Shown in pieces: positions 30,232 to 41,650 of a stretch of 64,000 bases of DNA (position 1 is its first letter; every line of letters begins with the position of its first letter). This DNA is from Plantago ovata. Taxonomy: Eukaryota > Streptophyta > Magnoliopsida > Lamiales > Plantaginaceae. The DNA lies in NCBI GenBank assembly GCA_028274465.1, contig CM051455.1, positions 112,466,261 through 112,530,260 of the forward strand. The letters run 5' to 3'. The notes under the pieces were generated by a model. The model was not told where the DNA came from. It worked only from the letters and a program-made list of their open reading frames with translations, and made no database searches. A program made the position numbers and the translations under genes.

Positions 30232-31392
30232 TTAGAAGAAGTTTGTCCACGTGAGCGCACCTTTAGCCACACTTGTCGAGGAAGTCTCACGTCCAATCAA
30301 GCTATAGACTCTTGGTTTGGCCTTCGCACTACTTCCTTGATTCCTTGAAGCGGTGCCTCCAGATCTTCCTTCTTCCATCAGGGGGTTGCATCGCGGACAA
30401 TCATTGATCTTATGCTCCTTGCTTCCACAAGCCAGGCATACACCTTGCTTCCTCCAACAGTTCTTCTCCTCATGAGTTGTGCCTCCGCAAAAATTGCAAT
30501 TTCTTCGAGATGGTTGTTCAGCACTTTCGGTCACATGACGAGATCGACTTTTCTGCTCGGTGCGAGAATACTTGGATGGAGAATGACGATCCTTGCTACT
30601 TCTGTGATCGGAACTCCTCTTTCGAGACCGTCGAGGTTCATAGTTCTCGAGTTCTCCCAGACCACTCTCTACCTCAGCAGTTAACTCCACTGCTTTAATG
30701 TAGGTGGGCATGTCGGTCCCGAACAGGCTGTAACGGATCTCTGAGTTCAGACCCTTCACAAAATGGCGCACCTTCTCCCTCTCGTCGTTTTGAAAGTGCG
30801 GCACGTACTTCAGCAGTCGAGTGAACTCGGAGTCATATTCGGCGACATTCATATTTCCTTGCACCAAGGCTTGGAACTCATCTCTCCTGTTCTCGCGAAC
30901 TAGGCGAGGCACGAACTTATCCATGAACTTCTTCTCAAAGTTCTCCCAAGTTCGGACAACTGCTGCTTGTCTCCACCTTGCATCTACGGTCCTCCACCAA
31001 TTTCTTGCTGCTCCTTCAAACTGGAAAGCCGCGAGCTCAATCATCCTTTCATCAGGGTAGTGCAAGATCGAGAATAGATTCTCCATGCTCTCCAGCCAAA
31101 GCTCAGCTTTGCGGGCATTGGGTGCCCCATCGAACCTGTTGGGATGGAAACGAGCGAAACGTTCCGCAGCCTGATCGATTGTTTGAGTCGGTGGCGGTGG
31201 TGGCGGAGCTGGCTGAACAGGTGGTAGCTCAACGTTGCGTACGCTCTCACTGAAGTTGCCCAAAGCTGCAATGATCCGCTCCACTTGGTCCTGATTGCCA
31301 GCATTGTTGTTGTTGCCATTGTTGTTGTGGTTGTCGTTGTCATTGGTGTTGCCATTGCCATTGCCGTTGCGGGTGGTGTTCCTTGGAGCCAT
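30232..31392 (-). CDS. gag: Gag protein of element F
   Basis: An intact 386-residue ORF. Residues 1-35 are rich in Asn and Gly (microsatellite-like), and residues 60-72 contain a Pro run. The retrotransposon Gag domain spans residues about 80-240, with FDGAPNARKAELWLESMENL, FQFEGAARNWWRT and FVKGLNSEIRYSL. A basic Arg/Ser-rich stretch follows, then two CCHC zinc knuckles, CNFCGGTTHEEKNC and CLACGSKEHKINDC, typical of nucleic-acid-binding nucleocapsid. It ends shortly after RVYSL, near where a protease would start in full chromoviruses. Gag would form cytoplasmic particles; here it is the only protein of the element. The ATG at 31392 gives the family-typical start. No internal stop is present, unlike almost every other frame in this window. 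Confidence 0.9.
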   Translation of the reverse strand: MAPRNTTRNGNGNGNTNDNDNHNNNGNNNNAGNQDQVERIIAALGNFSESVRNVELPPVQPAPPPPPPTQTIDQAAERFARFHPNRFDGAPNARKAELWLESMENLFSILHYPDERMIELAAFQFEGAARNWWRTVDARWRQAAVVRTWENFEKKFMDKFVPRLVRENRRDEFQALVQGNMNVAEYDSEFTRLLKYVPHFQNDEREKVRHFVKGLNSEIRYSLFGTDMPTYIKAVELTAEVESGLGELENYEPRRSRKRSSDHRSSKDRHSPSKYSRTEQKSRSRHVTESAEQPSRRNCNFCGGTTHEEKNCWRKQGVCLACGSKEHKINDCPRCNPLMEEGRSGGTASRNQGSSAKAKPRVYSLIGRETSSTSVAKGALTWTNFF

Positions 31393-32259
31393 CCTATCGA
31401 AATTAGTCTAAGGTCAGTAACGTAATTAACCATCTTGAGTGAGTCGATCTTCAGGCGTAGACGTAATCTAAGGCACTATCTTAAGTCATCCTAGTGAACG
31501 AGCAAGAGACGCGAAAAGGATAACCAAAAAAATGCTAAGGTCAAAATCAACTCAGGGAGTCAAAAGGAAAAAGCAACTAATCACTAAGTAAATCCTCGAG
31601 CGTGTCTAACCTAGCATACAAGGCAGACATAAATTGAAAGAAAAGTAACGATAAGGCATAAATAACAAATTCATGTGTTGTAGAAAAGGATCATAAACAT
31701 TAAGCATGCAATGAAAGTGTTCTCTCACAAAGTGATCAGTCATTTGACCTCAGTTAACACGAATCACATAAACAGTCGGCCGCCTGCCAGTGATTTATGT
31801 CGATTTTGGTTAAACAATAGATTACTGTATGACAGAATCAAGCAGGATCATGTATGAATTTCAACAAGTAAAATAGATGCATACATAAATGTTTAAACCC
31901 TAAAACACGCATTAAATGACATTATAGTAAGTAAACATACTTTTATACAAATTCTCATGCATTTAGAAGAAACAATGTTATCGCCTTAAGGAAAATGAAC
32001 AAAACATCAATAGGAAGCTTGTGAACTTAGTAGGAGTTAAACAGAATGAACAGCAAGACAGTTTCGGAAGACGAAAGACAGTAGGACAGTTAAAAGACGA
32101 AGATAATGGTTCAGAGTTAATACGGAAGACCAAATTTTAGAAGAGACAGAACGAAGACTACTTAATCTAATCCAGCGACTTGGACCCTCACACGCACCCC
32201 AAAGGCCAGAAGACCCTATCCTAGCAAGCTCGAGTTTGAACTCAAGCTCTGATACCAAC
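31393..32259 (-). other. Leader and primer-binding site of element F
   Basis: GCTCTGATACCA at 32246-32257 is TGGTATCAGAGC in sense, the initiator tRNA-Met complement, two bases after the LTR. The 850-bp leader has no ORF of note and matches 24300-25185 in element E. Confidence 0.85.
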
Positions 32260-34579
32260 TGTAACGGTACCGGTTTTGAAATCAAAATCCTTTTCAGAAA
32301 AACGAGCAAACAGAACAGAACACATATAACAGATTAACAGAACAGGTACGTTGTAGACCGTTGGTGTAGCACGCCTTATTGCTCCTACTCCCAGAATGCC
32401 CTTATAACTCCCTCCAGAGGGTGCACAACTCCGGACAGAAACAGAAACCCCCGTGTACTTTGGGGAAACAGATCCTACGACCCTAATAGACCTCAGCGAC
32501 TTCTGCCTCGCGCCTAAAAGGGAATAGACTAGGCCATAATCAAGCAAACCCGATAGTCCTCTACTACCCGAGCCTACCTAACCACAACCTAATCGACCGG
32601 TCACACAGAAACAGATCAGAACAGAACAAACAGATACAGATAGTTAACACCGAGAGGTGTTCCTGCAGAAAAGTCAGTCCAGAACAGAGTAGTAATAAAC
32701 AGAAATGCAAAAAGTCATACTTAGGACTTATACTTTTACGCGGAAGCATACAGTAAACAGTATATAGTAATAGTCCAAGTTGTCACATAACCTTCCAGTT
32801 TTTCGCAAATAATAGGTTTAGGGGTGAACACTCACCTTAACTTGCGAGCAAAGACCTTCAACGAGTAACGAGCTTTTACGGTTAACGAACAAAGGAGAAC
32901 CTAACAAGAAAGTACTAAACACACTTTAGAAGTCGAACGGACGGAAGGAAAAAGGTTGAAAAGAAATGGCAAAGAAGGGGTTCGAACTCGGGACCTCTAA
33001 GTTAGTCAAGCAAGAACCTAACCAACTAGGCTAGCAAGTTAGGTTATTACTAACTTACAAAAACAGAAACTAAGTTGAAACATTTTCAGAAACTCTTTCG
33101 GTGTTCAAATTCTGAAAATTACCAAAATACCCTCAGTGGCAAATTGCAAAAAGGTCCTTTTCAAAATCAGAAAGTTCAAACCAGAACCAGAAGTTGTCCA
33201 AAAATACTTAACAGTCTTCACAGAACAAAAAGGTTTACGAAAAAAAGCTTTCTGTCAGTCAGCTACGGTCAAAGGTAAAATTGCAAAAAGGTCCTTTAAG
33301 TTTTCAGTCTTCCCAAATCAGTCCACCGAGTTCAAAACAATATCAACCAAGTCCAAAACAGTCCTTTCGAGGTCAACAGAAACCCATGGTCAACATACGA
33401 GGTCAAAACCCAAGTCCAACAATCAGTAACAACAACTAACAATCCTAAGTCCCGGTTCTCAGTTCGAATCAAAATAAGACGGTCAGAATAAACAAGGGTA
33501 AAATGGTCCAAGGGTAAAAACGTCCGAAATAGAATATGAATTTCGAATCGAAAGAACAGTAAAGAAAACGAGATTTACCTTCGAGTCGAACGGAAAGGAA
33601 TCAAGCTGCGAATTAAAAAAAAACAAAAGGATTAAAAGATTCAACTTCGAGATTCGAATCTTAGTCAAGCAAGAACAGAGCCGGACAGAGGCTTACCCAA
33701 CCGAACGGAGAAGATGAACAGTACTAACAGGGACGGAGCGAACGAACGAAACGGGACACGAATCCACTGCGAATCAACGAAACAATGATCTCTAAATCCA
33801 AATCTTAATCGATAAAAGGATCCAACCAGAAAACGGAGACGAAGAGCACCACTTACCGAAAGGAAAACGGATCGGAGGTCGGACGGAATCGGCGCGGACG
33901 AAAGCGAACGGATCGATCGACACGGATCGAATCGGGCAGATCGATCGATCGGAACGGCACGGTCTCGATGCGGCGACGACGACCGGAATCGGACGGGGCG
34001 GCGCGAGCAAACGGCGGCGACGAACGGCCGCCCTGGAGCAGACGAGATCGACGCGAACGGAACCGACGGATCGATCGATCCGAACAGCAAGGCGAAACAC
34101 GGTGGCGGCGGCGCGGCTGGGACTGACCGGAACGGACGGAGGTCACGGCGGCGGCGGCGGTCTACGGCGGCGACACGGGGGAGGACGGAGTCAGGCAGCA
34201 GCAGTAACAGTGATCTCTCTCTCCCTCTCTTTCTTCTTCCTCTTCTTTTCTTTTCTTTCTTTCTCTTTCTTTCTTTCTTCTTTTCGGTTTGAATGAACGG
34301 CTGATGGGAGAGGTATCAGGCTAGGGTTAGGGTTAGTCCATAATGGGCCGGTCAAACAGGCCTTTGACTGGGCTAGGAATTGGGCCAAAGGAAGTCAGAA
34401 AAGGTCCAATCTTGCAGCTCGATCCAAACGAAAGAAAACGAACTAACTTACGCGAAATTAATTAAATAATTATCGAATAAATAATTTACTCTGATAATTA
34501 ATTAACTAAATTAACTAATTAAATAATAAAATAATAAAATAATAATTAAATAAATAATTAAAAAATACGGCGTGTTACA
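32260..34579 (-). repeat. 5' LTR of element F
   Basis: Same sequence as 27312-29948, except for a deletion of 334 bp between two TTTTGAAA repeats near its low-coordinate end, and a 17-bp extra segment in the GATCGATC region near 33915. CTAGGGTTAGGGTTAG recurs at 34321. Confidence 0.9.
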
Positions 34580-34894
34580 AGTTTCATAGGCACGGGGCAA
34601 CCATTTGTATTTTAATATGCATCATTACGTCGTCATTGACTAGGTCCAGGTAGAGAATGTTACGAGAGACTCCCTTATTTAACAAAGTGCATATGTGAAT
34701 GTGTATAGGTTCAATCGAGACATTCTTCAACCTACTTCCATGTTATGATTTGTATGGTCTTTGTTCATAAGCATTTGTAGATTCAATTGATTAGTTCTTC
34801 TTGTTTGGCATGAGACACCTCTTTGTGTTGCATGTAGGTTGCATAGAGTCTAGCCAGTTGCTTGAGGACAAGCAAACGTTCGGTTTGGGGAGTT
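34580..34894 (+). other. Element D 3' noncoding region, second part, with polypurine tract
   Basis: Continues from 27311 after the AGTTT duplication. It ends in CTTGAGGACAAGCAAACG and CGGTTTGGGGAGTT (34881-34894), the same polypurine tract as in A-type elements, immediately before the 3' LTR. Confidence 0.8.
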
Positions 34895-35219
34895 TGATGA
34901 CAGTGTTTTTTACACTATCATTCGGGTCTTTTTCACCAATTTAGCTATCCTCTTGCATGCATTTTAGTGCATTTTGTTAGAATAGTATCACGTTTCTATT
35001 TTCTTTGATATTTTTAGGATTTAGGTGAAAATCGCACTTTTGGATATAAATCATGGCGAAGCAATGAAGTTTTGGTGCAACGAGATCACCCGTGGTGTGT
35101 CAAGGAGTACCGGGACGTGTTTCCAGGCCAAAAGACCATGTTTCGGAGCTCAAAACCGTGCCCAAGGTCAAGAATCGAAGGTCCAGAGAAAGAAAAGGCA
35201 CGGGAAACTCTCTGCCCGT

Positions 35220-35275
35220 GCCAGGCGCACCGCCTGGTGCCAGGCGGTCCGCCTGGTGTCCGGCGGTCCGCCGCG
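35220..35275. repeat. GC palindrome block, element D 3' LTR (three units)
   Basis: CCAGGCGCACCGCCTGG, CCAGGCGGTCCGCCTGG and CCGGCGGTCCGCCGCGG in tandem, where the 5' LTR has one unit. Confidence 0.85.
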
Positions 35276-35293
35276 GAGCTTCCGACACCCAGC

Positions 35294-35303
35294 TATATAT
35301 ATT
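35294..35303 (+). promoter_or_regulatory. TATA box of element D 3' LTR
   Basis: TATATATATT about 20 bp after the palindrome block. Confidence 0.6.
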
Positions 35304-36183
35304 TGTAAAGTTGCGAATTTTCATATCTTAGATCATTATTTTGCAGACTTAAACCCTAGAGCTTGTTCTGGGTATTTTTTCTCTTAGAACCATTGTTTCT
35401 TAGCGATTTTGGAGCTTTGAGTAGAGATTTGGACATCAATTGATCTCACCTTGCTAGATCTTTGTGACTTTAGCAATTCACCGGTGATTGACAACCTTTG
35501 GTGGTTACTTTGTATCTCACAATTTCTGCTATTTATCTTTCAATTCAACTATGTTTTCTTATATGATTGCCATTGTTGTTTATGATTTTGATATGAGTAG
35601 CTAAACATCTAGTTGGTGATAGTATGTAAACTCGTAGCTAGGGTTCATATTATGCATGATTGAGTTTCTGAGTCTTTTACTTGTTTTATTGTTATATTCG
35701 AATCCTTGATCCGACTAAGAAAATATCTTCGTAGAAAAGTGTTAGAAACACTAGGACAATTCAAGATCATCGTTTTCAATATCTTCAATTACAAGTACTG
35801 CTTGAACTAAGACTGACAACCTCAGCCAAGTATTAGTATAGATAGGAAGCTTTCAAAATACACGTCTACAAATCTGTTTTTGGTGTTTGTTAATTCGAAT
35901 TACTTTTAAAGCAGTACGAGTTGCACTTTCATGCATAATTAGAACTTGATGCTTAGAATGAGCATACTATCATCAGCTCCTATCATATATTGTTAATTCA
36001 AGCTAAGTCAAATTTGTTTTCTGAATTTATATAGTTAGTTATTTAGTTAAAGCTAGTTTAGTCACTAGAGATCGACACTCGAGGTCATCTTACCTCTACA
36101 CTACGTGTTTTGTGTAGTTGTGAGTTGCCCTTTGGCTAAAACAAATTTATTTGATTGTTCGAGTCTGACAATCTCGTTCATCA

Positions 36184-36779
36184 CTAGACCAAGTGAATGG
36201 TAGAGATGCTTCCTCTTTACGTGCTTTGTCCAAGTCACGGGAGCAATCTCACATTTCTTCATTCTTTCGTTTCTGACATCACTGTAGAAGGCTTCAATTT
36301 CTTCATGAGTGGCAGTGATGTCATCTTCAGTTCAAGTAGTTGGAATCTGAAAGATGTTTGCTAAATCAATCCATTTCAGGATGATTTGCACTCCTTGAAC
36401 TGAGGTAGAAATCACTTTTTCAGTGACTCCTTGTCCGTCAGTAAGGGTTTGGATTCCTGCATTGTTGTAGAATTCCATTGTGTCCAACATGCTCACTTTC
36501 TTAGTGCGAGCAGTAATGAAGAAAAGAAGGCCTTGTTGATTAATCAAGTTCAACGCCTCTTCGTTTTCTTCGTCCAAATCATGTTCATAGAAGTATCATC
36601 TGCTCACACTTTGCAGTGGCGAGATATGCAGGCGGCATGGGTCTTTCCGTTATACGGTCATTTTTAAATACAATTTTCACTGTGTTTGTTGCCCGATTTT
36701 CAACCGGAGCAGTGTTTTTTCCAGCACTGTCTGCCTTTGATGATTTAGAGGTCTTAGAGGTTTGTCTCTTGGAAGCCAT
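36184..36779 (-). pseudogene. Element H third ORF (env position), upstream fragment
   Basis: Starts at ATG 36777-36779 with a basic, Ser/Lys-rich N-terminus (MASKRQTSKTSKSSKADSAG), then TNTVKIVFKNDRITERPMPP. A one-base frameshift lies near 36600, and an in-frame TGA at 36332-36334. Downstream, the segments EFYNNAGIQTL and VQGVQIILKWIDLANIFQIP match the layout of the putative plant transposon protein family: an FY-ending helix, then a V-G-V strand, then a helix ending in IP. The ORF runs into the CTAGA duplication and continues at 19044. It resembles the second ORF of element A in domain layout. Function unknown; no membrane segment is obvious. Confidence 0.65.
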
Positions 36780-37756
36780 CTCTTATATAGTAGTAGGGTT
36801 TAAGAAATGTACGAAAAAGAATATTTCCTTTTTGACCGGAGGTACAGTGACTTCAGAGCACAGGCTAGAGAAATTGCAGAGAAAGGGTAAAAGAATTTTG
36901 TCTTTCTCTAACTCTTCATTTATATAGTGTCTCTGTTGTGTGAGAAGCTCAATGGTTTTGAGTTCTCAGCAAGGGTAAAATAGAGATTCATGTGTGTTAG
37001 TGGAGCCTTTGCATTAAATGCGTAGTGGACCACTAACAAAAACCGTCAGAGCATACTTTCTCTTTGTAATATCAACCATTGGATCAAAAACTACTTTAAA
37101 ATCAATGGCCACGATTGTATTTCATGTCATGATTAACAGCGAGTTTATCTGTGACATGATTAACGTCACAAATTGATTTTACCTTGATTCACGGGATTTG
37201 ATCTCTTTTACTCCAACGCTAATTGCTTGCTGAAGTAAATAAGAATCTTTTTAGCGATTTTATTCAATCTGACTTTGGCACTTACCTTTTGTCGGTAACA
37301 AGCCTTGTGTTTGCTGAAAATTCCCCCTTAATCAAATATCTCATATTTCTTTAAGTTAAAAGACATTTTGTGAGTTCCCGTCTCAGCAAATTCTTTTTAT
37401 ATTGAGATATCCTTAGGTAAAATCTGAGAGGTATTCTTGCTCTTGCTGAGTTCCCGTCTCAGATTTTTCTTTTGATTCTTGAATACCTGTTTCAGTATCT
37501 TTGATTGTCTGAATGCCAGTTTCAGCAATCTTTAAAGTTTTTCTTTACTGAGTACCCGTCTCAGCAAGTGATCAAGTTTCCTAACAAATACTCTGTTTGA
37601 AGGAATTACTTGCTGAATGTATGTTTCAGCAATCATGTAGTGTACTTATCATTTCCTTTTAGAAAAATCAGTGGAAGGAACTTTATAAAGAGTACATGTA
37701 AGCATACTTTGGCTTGTTGAATGCCTGTTTCAGCAATCTACCAAATGTATCCCTTA
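36780..37756 (-). other. Noncoding stretch of H between pol and the third ORF
   Basis: No ORF. From 37300 to 37740 the sequence repeats motifs such as TTTCAGCAATC, GTCTCAGCAA and TTGCTGAATG many times, spaced about 40-80 bp, often with CCCGTCTCAG. This is the densest cluster of the TTCAGCAA word found throughout H. Confidence 0.7.
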
Positions 37757-40240
37757 CTATTGAGGTAGTTCAAACCATCCAAGGTTATACCTTAGTATTG
37801 CGAACCTATTATCTGGTAGGGGCTTGGTAAAGATGTCAACAAGTTGATCATCAGTACCTACTTTTACAACCTCAATGTCTCCTTTTTCCACATGATCTCT
37901 AATGAAATGATGTCTAATATCAATGTGCTTTGTCCTTGAGTGGAACTTAGGATTTTGCATGATAGCAATAACACTTGTATTATCACAAACGATTGGTGAT
38001 TTCTTTGCAGAAATACCATAATCTCTTAATTGTTGTAGAATCCATAGGATTTGAGCTATGCAACAACCAGCTGCAATGTATTCAGATTCAGTGGATGAAT
38101 TGACAACACAGGTTTGCTTCTTGTTGAACCATGATATTAATCTAGTACCTAAAAACTGACAAGTTCCAGAGGTACTTTTTCTATCAAGAGTTGATCCTCC
38201 ATGATCAGCAAAAGAATATCAAACCAATTCCAATCCAGAATCTTTTGGATACCATAATCCAACATTGACTGTACCTTTGACATATTTCAGTATCTTAAGT
38301 GCCTTTTTTAAGTGTGACTCTCTTGGATCATATTGGAATCTTGCACACACACAAACAGCATACTGAATGTCAGGTCTACTTGTTGTTAAATACAGCAATG
38401 AACCAATGAGCTTCCTATACTTGTGTTCATCAACACTTTTATCTTGTTTCTATAGCCCAATTTGGTAACAACGCTCATAGGGATCTTTTCAGGTTTTTCT
38501 TCCTCTTTGATCCTAAACTTTATGAGCATTTCCTTTGCATACTTTGCTTGATTTATGAATATTCCATCTTTGAGTTGCTTGACTTGCAATCCTAGGAAAT
38601 AATTCAATTTACCCATCATACTCATTTCAAACTTGGTTGTCATGAGTTTGGCAAAATCATCACAAAGTTGCTTGTCCTTAGATCCAAATATTATGTCATC
38701 CACATAAATCTGGACTAAGAGTATTTTACCATCATGGTTCATGGTAAATAAGGTTTTGTCAATTTTACCCTTCTTGAAACCATTATCCAGCAAGAACTTA
38801 GCTAAGGTATCATACCAAGCTCTTGGTGCTTGCTTTAGACCATATACAACTTTCTGAAGCTTGTATACCATCTTGGTTTTTGAGGGAAGTTCAAAGCCAG
38901 GGGTTGTTCCAAGTAGACTTCTTCAGCAAGTTCACCATTTAAGAATGCTCTTTTAACATCCATTTGATAAACAATGAAGTCATTGTGAGCAGCAAAGGCC
39001 AAGAAAAGCCTAATCGCATCCAATCTTACAACTGGTGCATAAGACTCATCATAGTCCAAACCTTCAGTCTGACAGTAACCTTGAGCAACTAAACGTGTTT
39101 TGTTCCTTGTTACTTCTCCAGACTCACTCAGCTTGTTTCTGAATACCCACTTTGTAACAATTGCTTTCTTTCCTTCAACAAGGGGTACAAGTTTCCAGAC
39201 TTTGTTCCTTTCAAATTGATCCAGTTCTTCTTGCATTGCCTTGATCCATTCAGAATGCTTTAATGCTTCTTCTATGGTCTTTGGTTCAATTTTTGAAACA
39301 AAGCAAGAGAACAAAGCTTCTACTTCAATGATGTTTGCTTCTTCAGCAAGTTCTTGATTAGTAGATACTTTGGATCTAGTCACTTGGCGTTTGTCAATAT
39401 CACCAATCATATCCATAGCGGGATGATCTCTAATCCATTTATTAACAGGTTTTCTGCTCTTTGGATCTGGATAAGTTTGATCTTCAGCATGTGACTCTTC
39501 AGTATGTACTTGCTCAGTACTACTGGTATCTTGTTGTGTCTCTGTTGAGATTGGTTCATCAGCAACTGCTTGTTCAGCATTGCTGGTTTGAGGTAACTCG
39601 TCAGCAGGCACATGAAGTTGCATAGTTTCAGCAACATCCGGAGCAACCGCGTCTTTTGCTGGAAATTCTTTATCATGAACTATATTTATCTTGTCATGAC
39701 TTGGGGGAGGAGAGTCATTGTCAGAATCATCATTTAGTTCAATTGACTTGACATTCCTAGCATCAGATTCAGTTCTTTGCTCGTGTATGAGTAACTTTTT
39801 CATACAATCTGATATTTCTTCTTCAACAGGAACTCCTTGAGACTTTTTATAGAATACAACATGCACTGATTCTTCGATCTTTTGTGCCTTTTTATTGTAA
39901 ACTCTATAAGCTTTACTATGCAAGGAGTAACCAAGAAATATCTCTTTGTCTGCCTTTGGTTGAAATGCTCTTAAGTATTCTCTACCATTGTTAAGAACAA
40001 AGCATTTGCAACCAAATACTCTTAGATGGGTGATGTTAGGAGGTCTTCCAATGAATAACTCATAGGGAGTTTTGTTGTATTCCTTAGTTATCAAACATCT
40101 ATTTTCAGTATAGCAGGTGGTATTAATCGCTTCAACCCAATAAGCTTCACTTATTTCAGTGTCAGCAAGCATCGTTCTAGTTGCTTCCTTAAGGGTACGA
40201 TTCTTCCTTTCAGCAACACCATTTTGTTGAGGTGTCCTTA
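37757..40240 (-). pseudogene. pol: Element H pol: integrase C-terminus, reverse transcriptase, RNase H
   Basis: In sense: the integrase C-terminal region (YWVEAINTTCYTENRCLI and THLRVFGCKCFVL) with a Ser/Thr/Glu-rich linker, then RT (WKLVPLVEGKKAIVTKWVFR, DYDESYAPVVRLDAIRLFLA, MDVKRAFLNGEL, LKQAPRAWYD and the YVDD active site at 38695-38706), and RNase H ending in HSRTKHIDIRHHFIRDHV and DIFTKPLP. A frameshift separates RT at 38835-38871, another lies near 38430, and RNase H at 37960-38385 is open only in short pieces. The upstream end is cut by solo LTR I1 at 40241. Reverse transcriptase copies the RNA, integrase inserts the cDNA; neither can be made from this copy. Confidence 0.88.
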
Positions 40241-41650
40241 TGATGAACGTATTTTTAACGCGTTCATCTTGTCTTTTTTACCTTCTTTTGCTATCTTCTA
40301 GCCTTGTTTTTTTGGTTAGTTTTGTAGAATATTGTCACGTTTTGTGTTTTCTGCATTTTCAGGCACTTAGGTACGAAACGACGTTTTTGGAGCTAAAAAT
40401 GAGCCTTTTTGATGGAAAAGATGGCCCCGTTGAAGTTCCCCAATCTCCGTGGCTTGTTCGTAAGTGTTTGAGTATCAATAAGCATCGAGAAGGATGAGTC
40501 CAAGGCACCCGAGGGCCATGCGAGGGCAAAAAGATTGAGTTTGAAGACAAAAATCTGCCCAGGAGCCAAGCTAAGTGCCTGGAATAGTGAAGCGCTCCGC
40601 TTCAATTTCCAGGAGCTTTGGCACAGAAGCCAAGCGAAGCGCTTGGAGTGCCCGAAGCGCTTCGCTTGCCAAGCGCTCCACTTGTCTTCTCCAAGCGGTC
40701 CGCTTGGCAGCGGTTACGTTTTCGGATTTTCCTTCTTAGATCTGATCTTTGATCATTTTTTGAAGATCTTTTGAACTGTAACTTGGTTTTGGAGAGCTCC
40801 TAAGCCCCAAAACTCAGAGAATATTAAGATTACTTTGTATTTTAGCTTGGGATTCAAGGTTTTGATTGGGATTCATCCTTTGTAATCATCTACGGAGAGG
40901 TTTTCTTTGATTTCCACCGATTAGTGACAGCTTTGGTGGTAACTTGTATCACTCTCTTGTCTTGTAGTTTGATATGATGTATTATGATTATTATTCATAT
41001 GAATTGATGTCTATGTTGATGAATATGAGTGGCTAAATCTTTTGTGTTGGTGGTAGAATATAGAATATGCATGTTATGGGTTATGTTTATGCTTACATGA
41101 GATTGTGATTCAATCTTGCTGCAAATCCCTTCGTATGATTCTTAGTTGCCTATAAAATATATTCGAATTGAGTATAGTGACAAACTCTTGGTCAATGAAA
41201 GCTATAGGATTGTATGTTAGAGATTTGCAGCATGCTAGATAAATGGTGTTGGTGACAAGCACCTCTAAAGTATTGATAGTGATCTTTCATGATGTGTGTC
41301 TCAAATTTGCCTAGACGAGTTGCTTAGCAGACTTGATCGAAGGTTCTACGCACTGAACTTGTGAGCATATACGTAACCCATGCATGTGTATTTGATTTCT
41401 ACCACCAACCGTTTTCCAAACTTGATTTACATCAATCTGATTTCTCGTTGCTATTGTTCAAAGGAAACGATTCTATCAACATTTGAACTCGTTGACTGAA
41501 ATTACTTGCAAAAACCTCAAGCAAAGCCACGTTAGGTCCCGAGAGAACGACACTCGGGGACAACTTGCCATTGCACTCTAGTTTGTGTAGTGATAAGTGT
41601 TCTTAGGCTTTTAAAACAAATTCAATTGGTGACCAAAACGACGGTCATCA
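40241..41650 (+). repeat. Solo LTR I1 (Athila-like)
   Basis: A 1,410-bp LTR with TGATGAACG...GTCATCA ends, nearly identical to 58022-59426. Flanks CCTTA (left) and CTTTA (right) fit a duplication with one change. It carries a palindrome block at 40585-40725 and a U5 block with GAACGACACTCGGGG. No internal sequence, so it is a recombinational solo LTR. It splits the integrase of H. Confidence 0.88.
40585..40725. repeat. Palindrome block of solo LTR I1
   Basis: Repeated units such as GAAGCGCTTCGCTT, CCAAGCGAAGCGCTTGG, CCAAGCGCTCCACTTG and CCAAGCGGTCCGCTTGG. Core GCG-N-TYCGC with AAG/CTT arms instead of GGG/CCC. Confidence 0.85.

Larger units (their letters stand above)
27312..34579 (-). mobile_element. 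Element F: Gag-only chromovirus-like Ty3/gypsy element with long LTRs
   Basis: LTRs at 27312-29948 (2,637 bp) and 32260-34579 (2,320 bp), TGTAAC...GTTACA ends, duplication AGTTT (27307-27311 and 34580-34584). The internal region is only 2.3 kb: initiator-Met primer site, leader, one intact gag ORF, a short 3' end and a polypurine tract. Polymerase, integrase and protease are absent. The 3' end carries GTTTCGAGGACGAAAC, typical of the end of chromovirus polyproteins, so a pol gene was probably lost from an ancestor. The LTR length difference is mostly one deletion in the 5' LTR. Confidence 0.9.
19045..36183 (+). mobile_element. Element D: Athila-like retrotransposon carrying nested E and F
   Basis: LTRs at 19045-20293 and 34895-36183 are flanked by a perfect CTAGA duplication (19040-19044 and 36184-36188). 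Order on the plus strand: 5' LTR, tRNA-Asp-type primer site, decayed Gag-protease interrupted by element E, a partial LTR-like segment containing the assembly gap, the Athila-group 3' noncoding region interrupted by element F, polypurine tract, 3' LTR. Removing E and F leaves about 5.7 kb. No polymerase or integrase is present. The 3' LTR has two more palindrome units than the 5' LTR. Confidence 0.9.
34895..36183 (+). repeat. 3' LTR of element D
   Basis: A 1,289-bp partner of 19045-20293, 40 bp longer because of extra palindrome units at 35220-35275. TATA box at 35294. Followed by CTAGA. Confidence 0.9.
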
